Positions 1-11,927 of a DNA stretch of 64,000 nt are shown piece after piece. A program made the translations under genes and the position numbers. How positions within the stretch are numbered: the first letter of the stretch is position 1; each line of letters opens with the position of its first letter. Source of the stretch: Adiantum capillus-veneris (lineage: Eukaryota > Streptophyta > Polypodiopsida > Polypodiales > Pteridaceae); the NCBI GenBank assembly GCA_014529385.2, contig CM043963.1, positions 78,702,412 through 78,766,411 of the forward strand. The letters run 5' to 3'. The notes under the pieces were generated by a model. The model ran no database searches. It saw only the letters and a program-made list of their open reading frames with translations, and had not been told where the DNA came from.

Positions 1-729
1 GTGTCTTTTACTTGATATGATTACCCTATTTTTCACATGTTGCAGAGGTTTTATACCAGCTGTTTAGAAAAGGACAGAAGTTGTTTGGAAAGAAGAACAC
101 TCGAAGGCTATTTGTAAACTGAAGAGGATGTTATAGGAGTCTTGAGATTTTTCCCACTTGTAAATGGGAGACTATATGCTATGCATGGTCTTTGAATGTT
201 TCCCTCAAGATTCAAATATTCAATGCCAAGGAAGCATTTTCTAACAGTAATCTCACCTCTGTACATGTACTCCTAGGTCTATTGGTTTTAATCATGTCTT
301 ATTTTTGGATAGCATATTATTGGGTCAAGAAATTATAGAATTCATTCTTACTAAGGGTTTAAATCACATCCCTCCTACTCCATTGTGCTTTAATAGAATC
401 ATGGGACTATGCAGAACTTGTGGTCAGTGACAAAATGAATGTTCCTTTGGCTAACTTAAGAATGGACATCATTAAATGGTTTTTTTGGAGCTTAATCTCT
501 CTAAGAAGAGCTATATTAAAATCCTATCTAATGAAAATGCTCTCTTGCTTCCACTGAGGCAACACTACTATATCACTTGTGCCGGATAAGCTCCAAACAA
601 TCTAGTGGAAAATCTTCATGGTTCGATGAAGTCAAGAAAAGACTAGGAGGAGGATCTTTTCTTTTTCCAAAGGCAATTGTATAATCATTTGAACATGACA
701 TCCTATTATATGGGTGCTCTAGCCACTTA
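1..729. other. Unresolved DNA beside a gypsy integrase relic
   Basis: I could not support a gene here. On the minus strand the integrase core of the neighbouring gypsy relic begins at 730-783. Beyond that, several frames carry short open stretches but no catalytic motif that I can place. It may be the decayed rest of the integrase and 3' end of that element, or unrelated flanking DNA. No microsatellite or tandem array is visible. Confidence 0.4.
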
Positions 730-1883
730 CATCTTCCAGAGTCCTAAAGGCATGGTGACTAGATCCACAACCCATTTGTAATGCATGGCTAGTGGATAAG
801 TAGGATGTAACTATCATGATTTGAATACATTTGACATGTTACACATGACTCCACAAAGTGGGATACATCCTTGTACATACCTTTCCACCAATACCTTTCC
901 TTTAGCTTTGAAAAGGTTGCCCACACACCACGGTGTCCAGCCCATAGGTTCTCATGAAACTCCTGCATGAGCTTTACGTGACTCTGTTTGTTACATACTA
1001 CCCTTTGTGGTATAGCACCCCTCTATTTTGGATGTTTCCATAAGTAACCATCTTGCAGAAAGTACCCATATTCTCTTTTGTGTATCCTCTTAAACTCATG
1101 CTCAGACCAATCACCCTGTTTTGTTAGAGTACTCAAATAACGACCAATAAGCAACCAATCTTCTAAAAACAACTCAAGTGCACTAGGTGTGCCAACATCA
1201 TTATGCTCAACATGATTAATGGAGTAGAACCTTGTGCCTACATCTTCACTATCATCTACCATGTCTTGATCATCCTCATACCTTGCCCGTGATAGCATAT
1301 CCGCTATCGGATTGTCTTTTCCTGCAATATGCTTGAACTCAGTATTCAAGGACTTAATGTAGGCAATCCATCTTAGCATGGCAATGTCAAGTGTTGAGCA
1401 TCTTGTAATCATTCCAAGGAGTGGCAGACAATTTGTTTCCACAACCACATATGCTCCAATCAAGTACTCCTTTTCACACTTTAGTGTTGTAACCATGCCC
1501 CACAACTCCTGTTTTACATGTGGGTAGTTCCTTTGTTGAGTACTTAGAACTTTGGCTCCAAACCTTACCACATACCTATGTCTCTCTTCGTCATCCTGCC
1601 CTATTGCCCATCCAATTCCTGTCAGACTCGTATCCACTGTCACTATTACTGGCTTTCCACACTCATAGTTTACCTTTCTTAAAATCAGTGCTTGTTGTAG
1701 CAAATCCTTTAGCTTTCTTATAGCCCTTGCTTGTGCGTCTCCCCAATGAAAATTTTGATTTTTCCTTAACAACTGGTACAAAGGATCTGCTACATGTGCA
1801 TAATGTGGAATCCATATAGCATAAAACACACATGCACCAAGAAATCTGCAAACTTCACCCACAGATATGCATACCTCCTTCAT
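730..1883 (-). pseudogene. pol: Ty3/gypsy pol relic: RT end, RNase H, integrase start
   Basis: This is the downstream part of a retroelement polyprotein read right to left. From 1883 the frame shows the RT connection region (LLRKNQNFHWG), then RNase H-like sequence with a first-Asp motif (VTVDTSLTGIGWAIGQ), YPHVKQELWGM, and the end of the domain (GKDNPIADMLSR). It continues into an integrase zinc-binding domain at about 840-1000 with His in EFHENLWAGH and Cys in CVTCQ, so the HHCC pattern is complete. The integrase core starts at 730-783 (YKWVVDLVTMPLG, first catalytic Asp), after frameshifts near 790-840. RNase H and integrase act on the cDNA made in the virus-like particle. The rest of the catalytic triad was not found, so the gene is truncated. 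Confidence 0.85.
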
Positions 1884-1907
1884 CTTTTGAATTGCATCAA
1901 TTTTTGT

Positions 1908-2822
1908 TCAACAAGGTCGTCTCCCATTGGGACCACACATGTGCCCAACAATCAACACCTCCTTCACTCCAAAAACAGACTTTTGTCCTGAGAGGGTAAG
2001 GTTCACCTCTTTCAGCCTGGATAGGATCTTATCACAATCATCTATGTGTTGTGCCACAAAGTTACGACACCCCTTGGAATCCAAAGCTTCATCTTTATTA
2101 CTTACTTCATATCCTTTGATAGGAACATTATCAAGAAAGGGCATAGTTACTTGGGGAATAAAGTCACGTAAGAACTTATTCATACCATTCATCATATGTG
2201 CAACCGAATTGGTTGCTCCCTATGGTAAGGTACACATCATTACCAAACCCAAAGGTGTCCTCATGGGAGTCAGATCCCTGCTTTCCATTGCTAGTTGGAA
2301 CTGATCATACCCTGAGTACAAATCTCCCATAGAATATATTGCCCTTCCTGCAAATGCTTCTGCAAACTCATCCACAATTGGCCATGTACCCATATTTTTT
2401 ATTGTGACTTTGTTGACTGGCTGCATATCTTGGATGAAGCGCAAAGCTCCATTCTTCTTTGGTATTGTGAACCACCTATTTGAGTATGGAGCACATGAAG
2501 GCTCCAAAATACCCATCTTGATCTTCTCATTTAGCAGCTCAATTAACTTTGGTAAGTGAGCCTTTGGAACTGGTATTGGCCGTAAGTTCCAAGGTACATG
2601 AGGGATGGTAAAGATCACCATAGGAGCAACAATGGTAGGATCTACACATCCTATCTCATGTGGCTCAAATGCAAATGTTTTTCCATGTTTAAAGAGCATC
2701 TCTTCAAAACATTCCCTTTCAACCTGTGTCAAGGAGTCCTCATTCCCAATCTTCAATTGCTTTAGAGACTCCTTTGTAAACCTGTGTCCAATCCCTTTTG
2801 GATCTCTCAGGTTAGGTTGCAA
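1908..2822 (-). pseudogene. pol: Ty3/gypsy reverse transcriptase, degenerate
   Basis: The N-terminal part (2220-2822) holds the RT fingers and palm: WFTIPKKNGALRFIQDMQPVN, then IYSMGDLYSGYDQFQLA, which carries the first catalytic Asp. After a frame break near 2200 the palm continues (MPFLDNVPIKG), then LTLSGQKSVFGVKEVLIVGHMCG. In this lineage the metal-binding pair is expected as FLDD. Here it reads FLDN (2127-2138), so the second Asp is Asn. The domain order with flanking protease and RNase H is normal for Ty3/gypsy. The enzyme would copy element RNA into cDNA. Frame breaks and the FLDN change make this copy inactive. The family call is secure; the subfamily is not. Confidence 0.9.
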
Positions 2823-2833
2823 AGAGGCCTGTT

Positions 2834-3388
2834 CTAACTTTTCCTTGCAGCCCTTGGTAAAGGAAGTGCCACTGGTTTTACCTTCTTTTCCATAGTCTTG
2901 TACTTGGTGTTCACCTTTACTTCATGTTTTTGCTTCCTATCCTCCTGTTCCTTTTTAAATGCCTCAACCACATTGTACATTTCAAGTGAGCACACTGTCA
3001 CTATCTCATTTTGGTCATGCGAAGGATAATCTACTATAGACTGCATATCCTATAATGTGTTCACAAAAGAAAACTCCTCAAACACACCTATTATATTTTC
3101 ATTGTTTCCTAGCAGACCATGTTCTTTCTACTCCTTTTGTAGACTATGTACATGTTTGCAGGAACCTCAACTCAAGTTCTCACATTTTAGAAAAGAGACA
3201 TTCATATTCTGTTAGACCTGCAAAACCTGTACAGAAAACCTCCTTATGTGAGAACCTTTCCCTTTTTGTACCATCGTGATCTCGCTCTACAATGGTACCT
3301 GGCCAAAACTCATTCTCTCTCGATGATCATAAAACTCTTTACTCAATCTGAGCAATAGGCGCTCTCAGAAAGTCTCACGATTTCTTTC
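2834..3388 (-). pseudogene. Protease-RT linker of the gypsy relic
   Basis: A 70-codon frame at 2834-3046 (starting MQSIVDYPSHDQ, Lys/Glu-rich in the middle) lies exactly between the protease and RT domains of the minus-strand element and has the low-complexity character of a polyprotein spacer. From 3047 to 3388 I find only broken frames and no domain. No independent function is suggested. It is listed because it ties the protease and RT relics into one element. Confidence 0.6.
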
Positions 3389-3762
3389 ATGATTCACACA
3401 GACAGTGAGAAATTGGACAACACATTTTCCATCTTTACTTCTTATCCTAGCATAAGTAGAACCATCATTTATTACCTTTGTTTCCATTCTAACCCATACA
3501 ATGTAGGGTTGTCCAAGGATGAGATCATAAGAAGATGTGTCCTGTACAAAGAAATTTGGTCTTCCTTTGCATCTCCAATAGTCACTTTCACACTAGGACA
3601 AGCTACATATAACTCACCTGATGAATTATTTGCCATTTTAACCATCCAGTCATGATCTGTGTCCATTGGTAATTTAAACTTGTTGAATAAGCTCTTTGAC
3701 ATTATGGAGCCATGGTCAATCAAGGCAACAAATGGCTCTTCAAGGTCACCCACCTTGACCAT
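3389..3762 (-). pseudogene. Ty3/gypsy aspartic protease (retropepsin)
   Basis: Starting at 3762 the frame reads a typical retropepsin: DLEEPFVALIDHGS, where Asp-His-Gly (about 3709-3717) takes the place of Asp-Ser/Thr-Gly, then GELYVACPSVKVTIGDAKED and, after a frameshift near 3480, RMETKVINDGSTYARIRSKDG. DHG rather than DSG is, as far as I remember, common in this gypsy lineage, so I do not score it as a mutation. The role is maturation of Gag-Pol inside the particle. It sits between gag (right) and RT (left), in the standard gag-PR-RT-RH-IN order on the minus strand. Confidence 0.8.
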
Positions 3763-3822
3763 TGTCTTTGTCGTAGCTCTTGCCCAATGATTCCTGGAGA
3801 AGTGACTTCTTAGAATGTCTTT

Positions 3823-5584
3823 TTACTCCGCATCTTCATTTGAAAATTGTACTTGCTTTGTTCTTCCAGAAGAATGGTAGCACCCTACGACATCCTCATC
3901 ATGCTCTCTGTCTTCCACCTGTATTACCTGTGTCTTTAAGCTTTCTCCTTCAGATTGCGGGCGAATGGTGTCAACAAGAGTTTGCCTCTTCCTCTTTGAT
4001 GATATCAATGATCTCCTCGTGAAGCTCGCGCTTGGCTATGCCAAGGACCTCCCCCAAGGTAAACTCTATTTTTCTATTCAAAATTCTTTCTTCTAGAACT
4101 TTCTTTAAGTCTATAGCAGCCTCAATATCAGATTGTAACTTATAAGTTGGAATTTTAGGCTTACCTTTTGATGACTCCTTTTTCCTCCCAGTTGTACCTT
4201 CTTCCATAGTCTCTTCAGGTGGGGTTGCTTCCTGTGTCGGAGGCTCTCGAGGAGGTATTGTGTTGCTTCTTCTAGTAATTCTTTTTGATGGTCCTTCGTC
4301 ACCACTCTCTCGCCTGCGCTTTTCTTCCACAAACACTTCGTTGTTTTGACATTTTGCAATATAGGCATGCTCTGACAAGGAGTCCACAGGGTCATTCCAT
4401 CATGTTTCTAGACGGATACAGTCACTTGCTTCATGTAGGACTTCTCTTGTAAGCTTCCCTTTCCTTGCTAGCTCCATAGCACTTGGCCATAGCTTACCAT
4501 TTTCTTCAAAACTCCTCACTGGTTCAATCTTGACTATATAAGTAGATGCCTCGGATGCAGAGATGGCATGGGTATTGGCCATATCCTCTACCAGACTCTG
4601 CATTCCTCCTTTCCCAAAGTTAGTCCTTAAGGGTAAACCTGTCTCCCTTAAGTGAATCTTCCCATCCTTGAAGAAGACAAGATTTTTTCTCAAAGCTTCA
4701 CTGAAGCTGTCACATTCTCTCGTAGCATGCTCTGTGCTGTCACACCATATGCATCTATGAACAAAAACTTCTTTAGGTTGTTGTTTTTGCCTTGATGATG
4801 GTGCCAATGGTTGCCCCTTCTCTTCAAGATTTGTGAGTTTTACTTTTAAATCCCGCATACCTTTCACAAGCTCATCTATTACAACGTCATCAACTTTTGA
4901 AAGTATAAAGGAAGAAGGCTTTACCATATTTTCAAAAGTTGTGGAGGTAGATGGTGCACTACCAACAACCATCTTCTCCCATCTCATTTGGTGCTTGGCA
5001 AGTAATGAAACAACAGCTTCAACTTCGTTCCAATCTGCCTTCAGTCCCTGCTCAGCATCTTTGTCCTCAAGAAGTAGCTCCAATTGCTCCTGGAGCTCCT
5101 TTCCTATTGCTTGTAAGAAGAGATGTGTATTTTCTGAGTCAAGTGTGGCCTTCTCTGTCCTTGTGAGTTGAGCATATTGTCGCTCAAACTCTCTGAGTAG
5201 CTCTATTGGAGAGAGCCCCTCCTTCGGCTTGGCTACCCACTCCAGGAAAGTTCTCTTTGTTACTCTCTCAGAGCCCTTCATGAAATACTCCTCCTTCATC
5301 GCTAGCTTGAACTCCTCCCAATTTCTTCCATGCTCATTCCTGATTCCTCTCACATGCTCTCTAATCTCGGGAGTCACAACAAGATCAAAGCTTTGGAGCA
5401 TCTCATCTTCTGGCACACAATGCAGCTCCATCTCCTTTACATATCCACGAAGATACTTTGTCACATCTTTCCCATTAAACTGATCCATTTTGTGCATTTC
5501 TGCGAGAATAGCTTTGGTTGCTAACACTTCTTGTCTTTCTGTAGCATGGTGTTGTTGCAGAAACAAGGCAAATTCTTGAAACAT
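3823..5584 (-). pseudogene. gag: Ty3/gypsy gag with one zinc knuckle
   Basis: The main frame (4400-5584, 394 codons from Met at 5584) shows a helical capsid-like region (FNGKDVTKYLRGYVKEMELH, FLEWVAKPKEGLSPIELLREF) and a CCHC knuckle near residues 275-290 (CIWCDSTEHATREC, spacing C-x2-C-x4-H-x4-C, intact). After a stop near 4400 the tail continues in 3971-4387, with a basic Pro/Thr-rich spacer and KLQSDIEAAIDLKKVLEERILN, then 3823-4008. Gag forms the cytoplasmic particle and the knuckle binds element RNA. The 394-codon block is one of the longest open frames in the window, so this element is younger than most around it. Confidence 0.85.
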
Positions 5585-5730
5585 CTACATTGTAGCGGGA
5601 TCAAAAGGCATACCTTGCTGCTGCGGATGATGATCACCTATGGTTGAAGTAGCTTGCAGATCCCCACTAACTCACCCTGACAAACTTCATGCCTGGTTCA
5701 CCAAAAAGTGTGTCAAACAATTGGTTGTCT

Positions 5731-5746
5731 TTCCACGAAGGCGCCA
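5731..5746 (-). promoter_or_regulatory. Candidate primer-binding site of the gypsy element
   Basis: Read on the minus strand, TGGCGCCTTCGTGGAA starts at 5746, about 150 bp upstream of the gag start. TGG plus GCGCC is the usual beginning of a plant Ty3/gypsy tRNA primer site. The matching tRNA was not identified. Its position between gag and a promoter-bearing region fits a PBS just inside the 5' LTR. Confidence 0.5.
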
Positions 5747-5749
5747 GGC

Positions 5750-7100
5750 CTCTAGCTGTGAGGGTTTGTGGGTAGACTGTGAAGGCTTTAACTTAAGCAA
5801 ACTTAGTGTTTGTAGCAAATACATTGTGTGTAGCCGTTGGAATCTTACACGCAAACACACACATACGCACACATGAAACCCTCAAAACAAAACAAAGATG
5901 AAAACATCAAGGCTTTGATCGTAGTTAATCAAAGGTAAGATGAAAGGGTTCACTGATGCATTTATAGCAGCAAGTCGTTGTGCTCCAAATAGACTGTGAA
6001 TGGTTCTTTGAAAGTGTAACTTAGTGCTTACAAAGATGTAGATGTTTTTCCTAGTGATAGGAGTGAGCGGTGTGTACAAGTCCTCTTGGTTCATAGTAAT
6101 ATTAAGAAAGCAAGACTCAACCCCTAGAGGAGAATAAATATGTGCACATCGAAATAATTAGATTAGTCTAGTAGTGGCAAAATAAGAGGACGTGGAGAAA
6201 GAAGAATTTCTCGCAGTCTTTCTGGCCCAAAGAGTAAAACAATTCTCTGTTGGAAGTGGATTTTATGGCTAATACAAACGTTAATCCTAATATTTTTCAC
6301 AAAGTGAAAGGGTTGAAAGGTTACACCTTTGGGATTATTCATCTAAGAAAGTTTAGAAAGCAGTCAAACAATGGAGGGAAGAGATAAGCGAGACAACCAA
6401 CACACAAACACCCACACAAGATCAAGCCAAAGAAGGGAAACACACCTCAAGACTTTGTGGTCTTATAGCCAACTTGATGAAGTAGAAGATGAGTAGTAGT
6501 ACCCAACACCGTTTGCGAGCCACCAACAATGCGTCTTTATTGATGAAAGAAGGTTCCATAGAGTGTATGAGTATTACAAGTGAGGAGATAGAAGTCTTGC
6601 GGCATGAAGTAGCAAGCTCAAGATGTGTTGGGCTGAAATTGAGAGAAAGTTTCACTCAAGGAGATGGCTAGGAGGCTGGGTGATGTCTTGATAGAGTGGC
6701 TTGATTGTGGGGATTGCTTGAGGGCTTGATTGCTTGATGCTTTACTTGATGCCCAAGTGGGGGGGCAAGAGACTCTATTTATAGGTGAAATTGCCCCTTG
6801 AAGAAGATATTTCTTAGAAATATCCAAGGGATTTGTGTGACAAGTGTCTCTCTTTTCAAGATATCTTGAAATTATCTTCAAAGTTTCTAGATCTTTCTCT
6901 TCAAGAAATATGTAGAGGCTCTTCTAGATCTTTCTCCAAATATCTTCTCCTTGCCGCCACATGTCAAGGGTTAAACCTCCAAGAGTTGTTGAGCTATGGT
7001 GGGAACATGTGCATAAAGTAGCTTCATAAAAAATTGAGAGAGAGCTTGGCATATATCATGGATGACATCAAACAAACTCGTAACCACTTTTCTAAGGGAT
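5750..7100 (-). other. LTR-like promoter region of the gypsy element
   Basis: There is no coding sequence. On the minus strand two good TATA boxes are visible: CTATAAATG at about 5957-5966 and CCTATAAATAGAG at about 6775-6787. An AATAAA-type signal lies near 6535, about 240 bp downstream of the second box. TATA, then polyadenylation signal, then a primer site is the layout of an LTR. Two TATA boxes suggest two LTRs, or one LTR with an unrelated promoter inserted. I could not find the outer TG end, and the partner LTR would lie left of position 1. Confidence 0.45.
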
Positions 7101-7260
7101 TTTTCTAGGTCCATAATCACTCCAAAGTGCACCTACTATGTGTAGAATGACACCTCATGGGGTATACTATGACTAAGGCCACTTTTGGCCATGCTACACA
7201 TGTCATATGCCACCTAAGATGCCTAGTAGATAGGAGGTATGTCTTATAGGATCATTTCAT

Positions 7261-7886
7261 CATGGCTCCAAGAAGAGGCTCACAAAGAATCCTGAGATCG
7301 AAGCCCATTCCCAACAAGAGTGACACATCAGACTTCGACTAGCTTTTTGCATGCTAAATAGAAAATGCATATAATTATGGACACTTAAGGCATACACATA
7401 AAATCCATAATATTGTAGGTCTTAGCTTCCGTTCCCACTATGCACGTGCCGCGGCACGACAACGCCCTTCTCAAGTCTAAGCCTCTTGCAGCTGAAGGAA
7501 CCAATTCTACAAGGAACTATAATGGATCTAATAACTTTAGGGGAAGAGTCAAGGGAACTTTCAACCAAGGATATCAACAACATGGAGTAGCTGCAACAGT
7601 GAACTTGGAGCAGACCTTCGCATATGTTAGGTGCTATGGATACAATCAAATGGGGCACTATGGAAATAAATTTCTTGAAGAGCAAAACCCTCGAACTACT
7701 GCTAGAGCCATTCCTCAAAATCAAGGAAATAATCTAAGAGGACGTAGAAATGGAGGACTAGGTAGAGGAAGATCAAAAGGAGCCAGAGCTTATGCAATCA
7801 TGGGAGAACCAACCTTAATGAACGAGAAAGATGAAAGAGCCACTCGCTTGGCTACAGTTAGTAATCCTAGAGCTCAACAACAATAG
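7261..7886 (+). pseudogene. gag: Gag fragment with a broken zinc knuckle
   Basis: A short start (MAPRRGSQRILRSKPIPN from 7263) is followed by a stop. From 7440 a 148-codon frame carries a basic Gly/Arg-rich region and a degenerate CCHC knuckle at about 7620 (CYGYNQMGHYGNKF), in which the second Cys is Tyr and the last Cys is Phe. The tail (RGRRNGGLGRGRSKGARAYA) is typical of RNA-binding retroelement Gag C-termini. The capsid region is missing, so this is an internally deleted scrap of a plus-strand LTR element. No protease or RT follows. Confidence 0.6.
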
Positions 7887-9530
7887 GCAGTTTTGTAAAC
7901 CACTATAAGTCGATAATGTAAAACTTTGAGTTACTTATATATTATAATGGTATACATTATTTTCTTTCCCAAATTACTTAAGGAATCGAAAGTTAAATTA
8001 GCATTCAAACAAGAAATTAAGGGTTGATCTATCAAATGAGACAAAGGTTCTTGATAGTAAGAAAAGGATTTGAATCTTGAGAATGAGATAGTTATCAAGA
8101 AACCAACTCATATTCTTTGTGCACGCAATAGCCTTCCTTGGAAAATGACCTATATATGAAAGTATTGATGTACAAGACTAATAGGAAGCCAAAAAGAACT
8201 CTTGGTATGATACTTCTTAAGTCCCTTTACGTATTGTTGGTCAACCAGGTTAGAGCATAGAGTGGGTACCTCTAGTGCAATAGTGGAAGCTTGTGCCAAA
8301 TGTATATTGCTCAAGATGAAAAGAACACGCCAAGCGCATTCAGATTGGCAAAGCTCGAATACATGATACTTGTCGAACACTGATTGCTCTGAATGGTCAA
8401 TTAGACTGAGCGCGTTTATTTTGACAAGGTGGATATCTTTTATAGAATGGATTTAACCTGGTTTTTGAGATGATACAATTGGTTTGTAAAGGTTTTTAAG
8501 ATGGGCTCAACACTGAGAGTTTCTTGGGGAAAAATTGACTAGCAAGTAATTCCAACCAGATTGAATCCTTGAAACTAGAAAGAACTCTTAGAGTAATCAG
8601 CAACACTTGGTAAAGTGGAAAGACTATCCCACCAAAGATGCCACTTAGGAAGATGAGTTTCTCTTCTCAAAGACTTTTCCAATTTCGATTGAGATGAGGG
8701 CAGCTCAAATTCTTACGTTGGGGTGATTGTAAGGTCTCCACCTTTTTGGTTGTCGGGAATGAACTCAAGCTTTAGAAGAAAGCATTGGTCAGGCAATCAG
8801 GTAAAAAACTATCTCAAAAGCAATTAAAAAATGGTATTTTTAGAATCTTAAGCACAACAAACCCAGGGCTAGAAATTTTTAGAACTGAATTCCGATAAAA
8901 ACTGGCATAGTTATGGCCCTTGGAAGTTTACACTCTGGATTAAATTAATTAAATGAGTTATAAGGTTTTGGTAATCATTACTGTAAAAGACTTTTATCAT
9001 AAAATCCCTAGATATTTATAGATAATTGCAGATATTTTCAAAATTAATCATGGAAAGGGTCAGATAATAGCAGAAAATCAATTATGTGTATCTGGGAGGC
9101 TGTGTGGGGTAGTAATGAACTTGCCCATGCTAGAACTAGTAGCATGGGGTGCTTGTAGAGCTGTAGGGATGCCTTGGGATGCAAGTTACTGCCATTTCCA
9201 GCCTGTGAGTGCCCAGAAACTTATAAATATGATCCCTTGCTTCACAATTTCAAACAAACTCGGAGTTCTGGCCATTTCTCTCTCACATAGGGAGAAAAAT
9301 CTATGCCAAAATCACTAGAGAGAAAATCTCTAGCTGATTATCCATGGTAATTAGCCTAATCCATTTTTAATTAGCAAAATTATGCTAATTTATCTATATT
9401 TTCTTAATTAAATACAATTAATTAAGAATCTTAAACTTATTTACACTCAAAACTACTCTCTTAATTATTAATACTCTGCTCATTACTTAGATTAAGATTA
9501 GAATATTAATCTAATTAATTATTAAGCCAT
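7887..9530. other. Non-coding DNA, no gene recognised
   Basis: Only short frames occur here and none shows a domain. The first half may be decayed retroelement, given that a gag scrap lies just upstream. From about 8,900 the base composition becomes very AT-rich and merges into the tandem array to the right. Confidence 0.4.
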
Positions 9531-9539
9531 ATTAGGGAT

Positions 9540-10480
9540 GAAATTAAATCTTTTTGGTCATAAATTAAGGGTAGTTATCCTAATTAAACTTAGATTAGCA
9601 TAAGATAATCATTAGAGCTGCATTAGATTGTCAAGCTGCTAGGAAAATTATCTCTTAATTTTTTGATTTAACTCTGTAGTTAATTAGGCAAGAATTAATT
9701 GTTTTTAATCAAAAAACTGATGGAAACCTACTTAATTAGCTCAGAACTTCTTAAGTTAATTATGATAGCTAGAAAAAAATGTTGGGGATATAGGATAAAT
9801 TCCTTATTAATGGATAATTATTATAGATAATTAAATAGGCCAAAATTCTCTTTTTTTGAGCATAAATGAAAGGGGTAAATTAGTTATATTACTTAGATAA
9901 TTACACAATAATTATTAGATATAGGAATCATGGTTAGAAAGCTAGGATAACTAGTTCATACATAGGAAATTAGTTTATATAATTAAACAAGTCAAAATTG
10001 TCTATTTTTGAGCATAAATGAAAGGGGAAAATTAGTTAAATTACTTAGATAACTACATAGTAATTATCAGAGATATGAATCATGGTTAGGAAGCCGGGAT
10101 AATTAAAACATACACAAAAAATTAGTTTATCTAATGGAAATAGGCCAAAATTGTTTGTTTTTGAGCATAAATTAAAAGGGAAAATTAGTTAAATTACTTA
10201 GATAATTACACAATAATTATCAGAGATATGAATCATGGTTAAGAAGCCGGGATAATTAGGGAATACACAAGAAATTAATATAGGTAATTAAATAAACCAA
10301 AATTGTATGTTTTTGAGCATAAATGAAAGGGGAAAATTAGTTAAATTACTTAGATAAATACACAGTAATTATCACAGATAGGAATCATGGTTAGGAAGCC
10401 AAGATAATTAGGGCATACATAGATAAATAGTTTAGCTAATTATCTTAGTTAATATTGTTTGATTTTGACTAAAAATTAAA
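9540..10480. repeat. ~152-bp tandem repeat array, AT-rich
   Basis: The marker GAGCATAAATGAAAGG recurs at 9858, 10010, 10163 and 10315, with a degenerate copy near 10465. The spacings are 152, 153, 152 and about 150 bp. Whole units are alike: TTGAGCATAAA, AATTAGTTAAATTACTTAGATAA, ATCATGGTTAGGAAGC. A weaker match near 9555 suggests that older copies extend to the left. The repeat has no coding potential. It could be a satellite seed or a tandem array inside an LTR element's untranslated part, as it runs straight into another array. Confidence 0.85.
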
Positions 10481-11900
10481 GGGGGACATCCAAAATTTGT
10501 TGTGAGTAGATATTCTTGTTGTGCACACCAAGGGGCACCTCTGGTAGAAACAAAACTGAATTTTGACCACCTAGACATCATACACGTATGAAGTCTTAGA
10601 GGCTAGATCTAAGGTCAAAAGTTACATCTGAGTGCACCCTTTTGATCTAGAGGATTTAGGAAGCATATGGGCCAAATTTCATTGCATTTGGAGCACATTT
10701 GGACTTGCAAAGACCACACACGGATCTAAGAAAAGTGATTGCTTAAATTGACCATAACTTGCACAAAAAGTGTTGGAAGTCAATTTTGAAACTTGTTGTG
10801 AGTTACCAGTGTAGTAAGGAACCTCTGGAGTGAATTTCACTTCAAACTAACCAATTAGACATCATATGTGTATTATGTCTAAAGGGCACTTTTAGGGATG
10901 AAAATTGAAATATGAGCTTACCAGGGTGTTAAGCACAACAAAACAAGCTTATAGACCAAGTTTGGGCCAATTCTGAGCACATAGACATCATACGCGTATG
11001 ATATCTCAAGGCCAGATATGATAATTCAATTACACTTTTGACCACACAGGGGTTGGGAAATGATGTGTTTTGCAAGATTTCAACTCATTTAGTCACCTAC
11101 TTTTTCATTTAAAGAGATTTTTGCAGATACAAGAAGGTAAAGGTAATTTAAGGTGGTGATTTTGAGCAATATTGACATCCAAAACTTGCTGTAATCACAT
11201 ATTCGTTGTATATGGATCAAGGAGTACCTTGAGTAGAAATCTAAGTGAAATCTGATAAAAAAGACATCATACGCATATGATGTCTTAGAGGCCAAATTTG
11301 GGTCAAATCAGACATCTGAGTATACCCTAGTGTCCTAGAGCATAAAAGAAGTCCCTAGCCAAAATTTCATTGCATTTGGAGCTAATTTGGGCTAAAAAGT
11401 GCCAGAAGACAAATTGGCATGGTTCTACTTGTAGTGACCATAACTTGCACAAAAGGTGTTCAAAATAAATTTTGAAAGTTGTTGAGAGTTTCTTGAGTGA
11501 TAAGGAGCCAGTGGGACAAAACTCACTTCATTTTGCCAAAAAAGACATCATACGCGTATGATGTCTCAAGTGCCAAATTAGATGTCAAAACTCACATCTG
11601 AGCTCACAAAAGTGTTTTCCATCATAAAATAATCCTGGAGACCAAGTTTAATTCAATTTGAATCACTTTTGGCTCAGTAAAACTTCTCGGGAAGTTGTAG
11701 GCAACAAACAGAAAAAGGACGGATAGACCTGTCTAAAAGTGCCAGAACCACAAATTGAGACTTGGAGTGGTTAGAGTACATCAAGGAGAGTCTACAGTTA
11801 AAGTTTAAGGCAACTTTGAGCTAGTAGACATCATAAGCGTATGAAATCTCCGGGAACAGATTGACTTGTTTTGGCCATAACTTAAGCTACTTGTATCGGA
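10480..11900. repeat. ~281-bp tandem repeat with a 22-bp palindrome
   Basis: A GACATCATACG half-site followed by its exact reverse complement occurs at 11544 (perfect) and, with one to a few changes, at 10574, 10858, 10984, 11263 and 11827. Spacings are 284, 126, 279, 281 and 283 bp, so the units are about 281 bp and one is shortened. Sequence around the palindromes is also shared (CATAACTTGCACAAAA, CACATCTGAG). There are no long frames. The array ends just before the LTR at 11928. Its function is unknown. Confidence 0.85.
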
Positions 11901-11927
11901 TTCAAAAACTTTTTTTATCCAACAAAA

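Noticed and set aside
3709-3717. DHG as a mutated protease active site
   Set aside because: As far as I recall this lineage commonly has DHG, so I did not count it as decay.
8150-8380. 76-codon minus-strand open frame
   Set aside because: Chance-length frame without motif or codon signal.
10574-11848. Regularly spaced palindromes as a CRISPR array
   Set aside because: Spacing is about 280 bp, the intervening sequence is itself repeated and not unique, and the context is a plant retroelement region.
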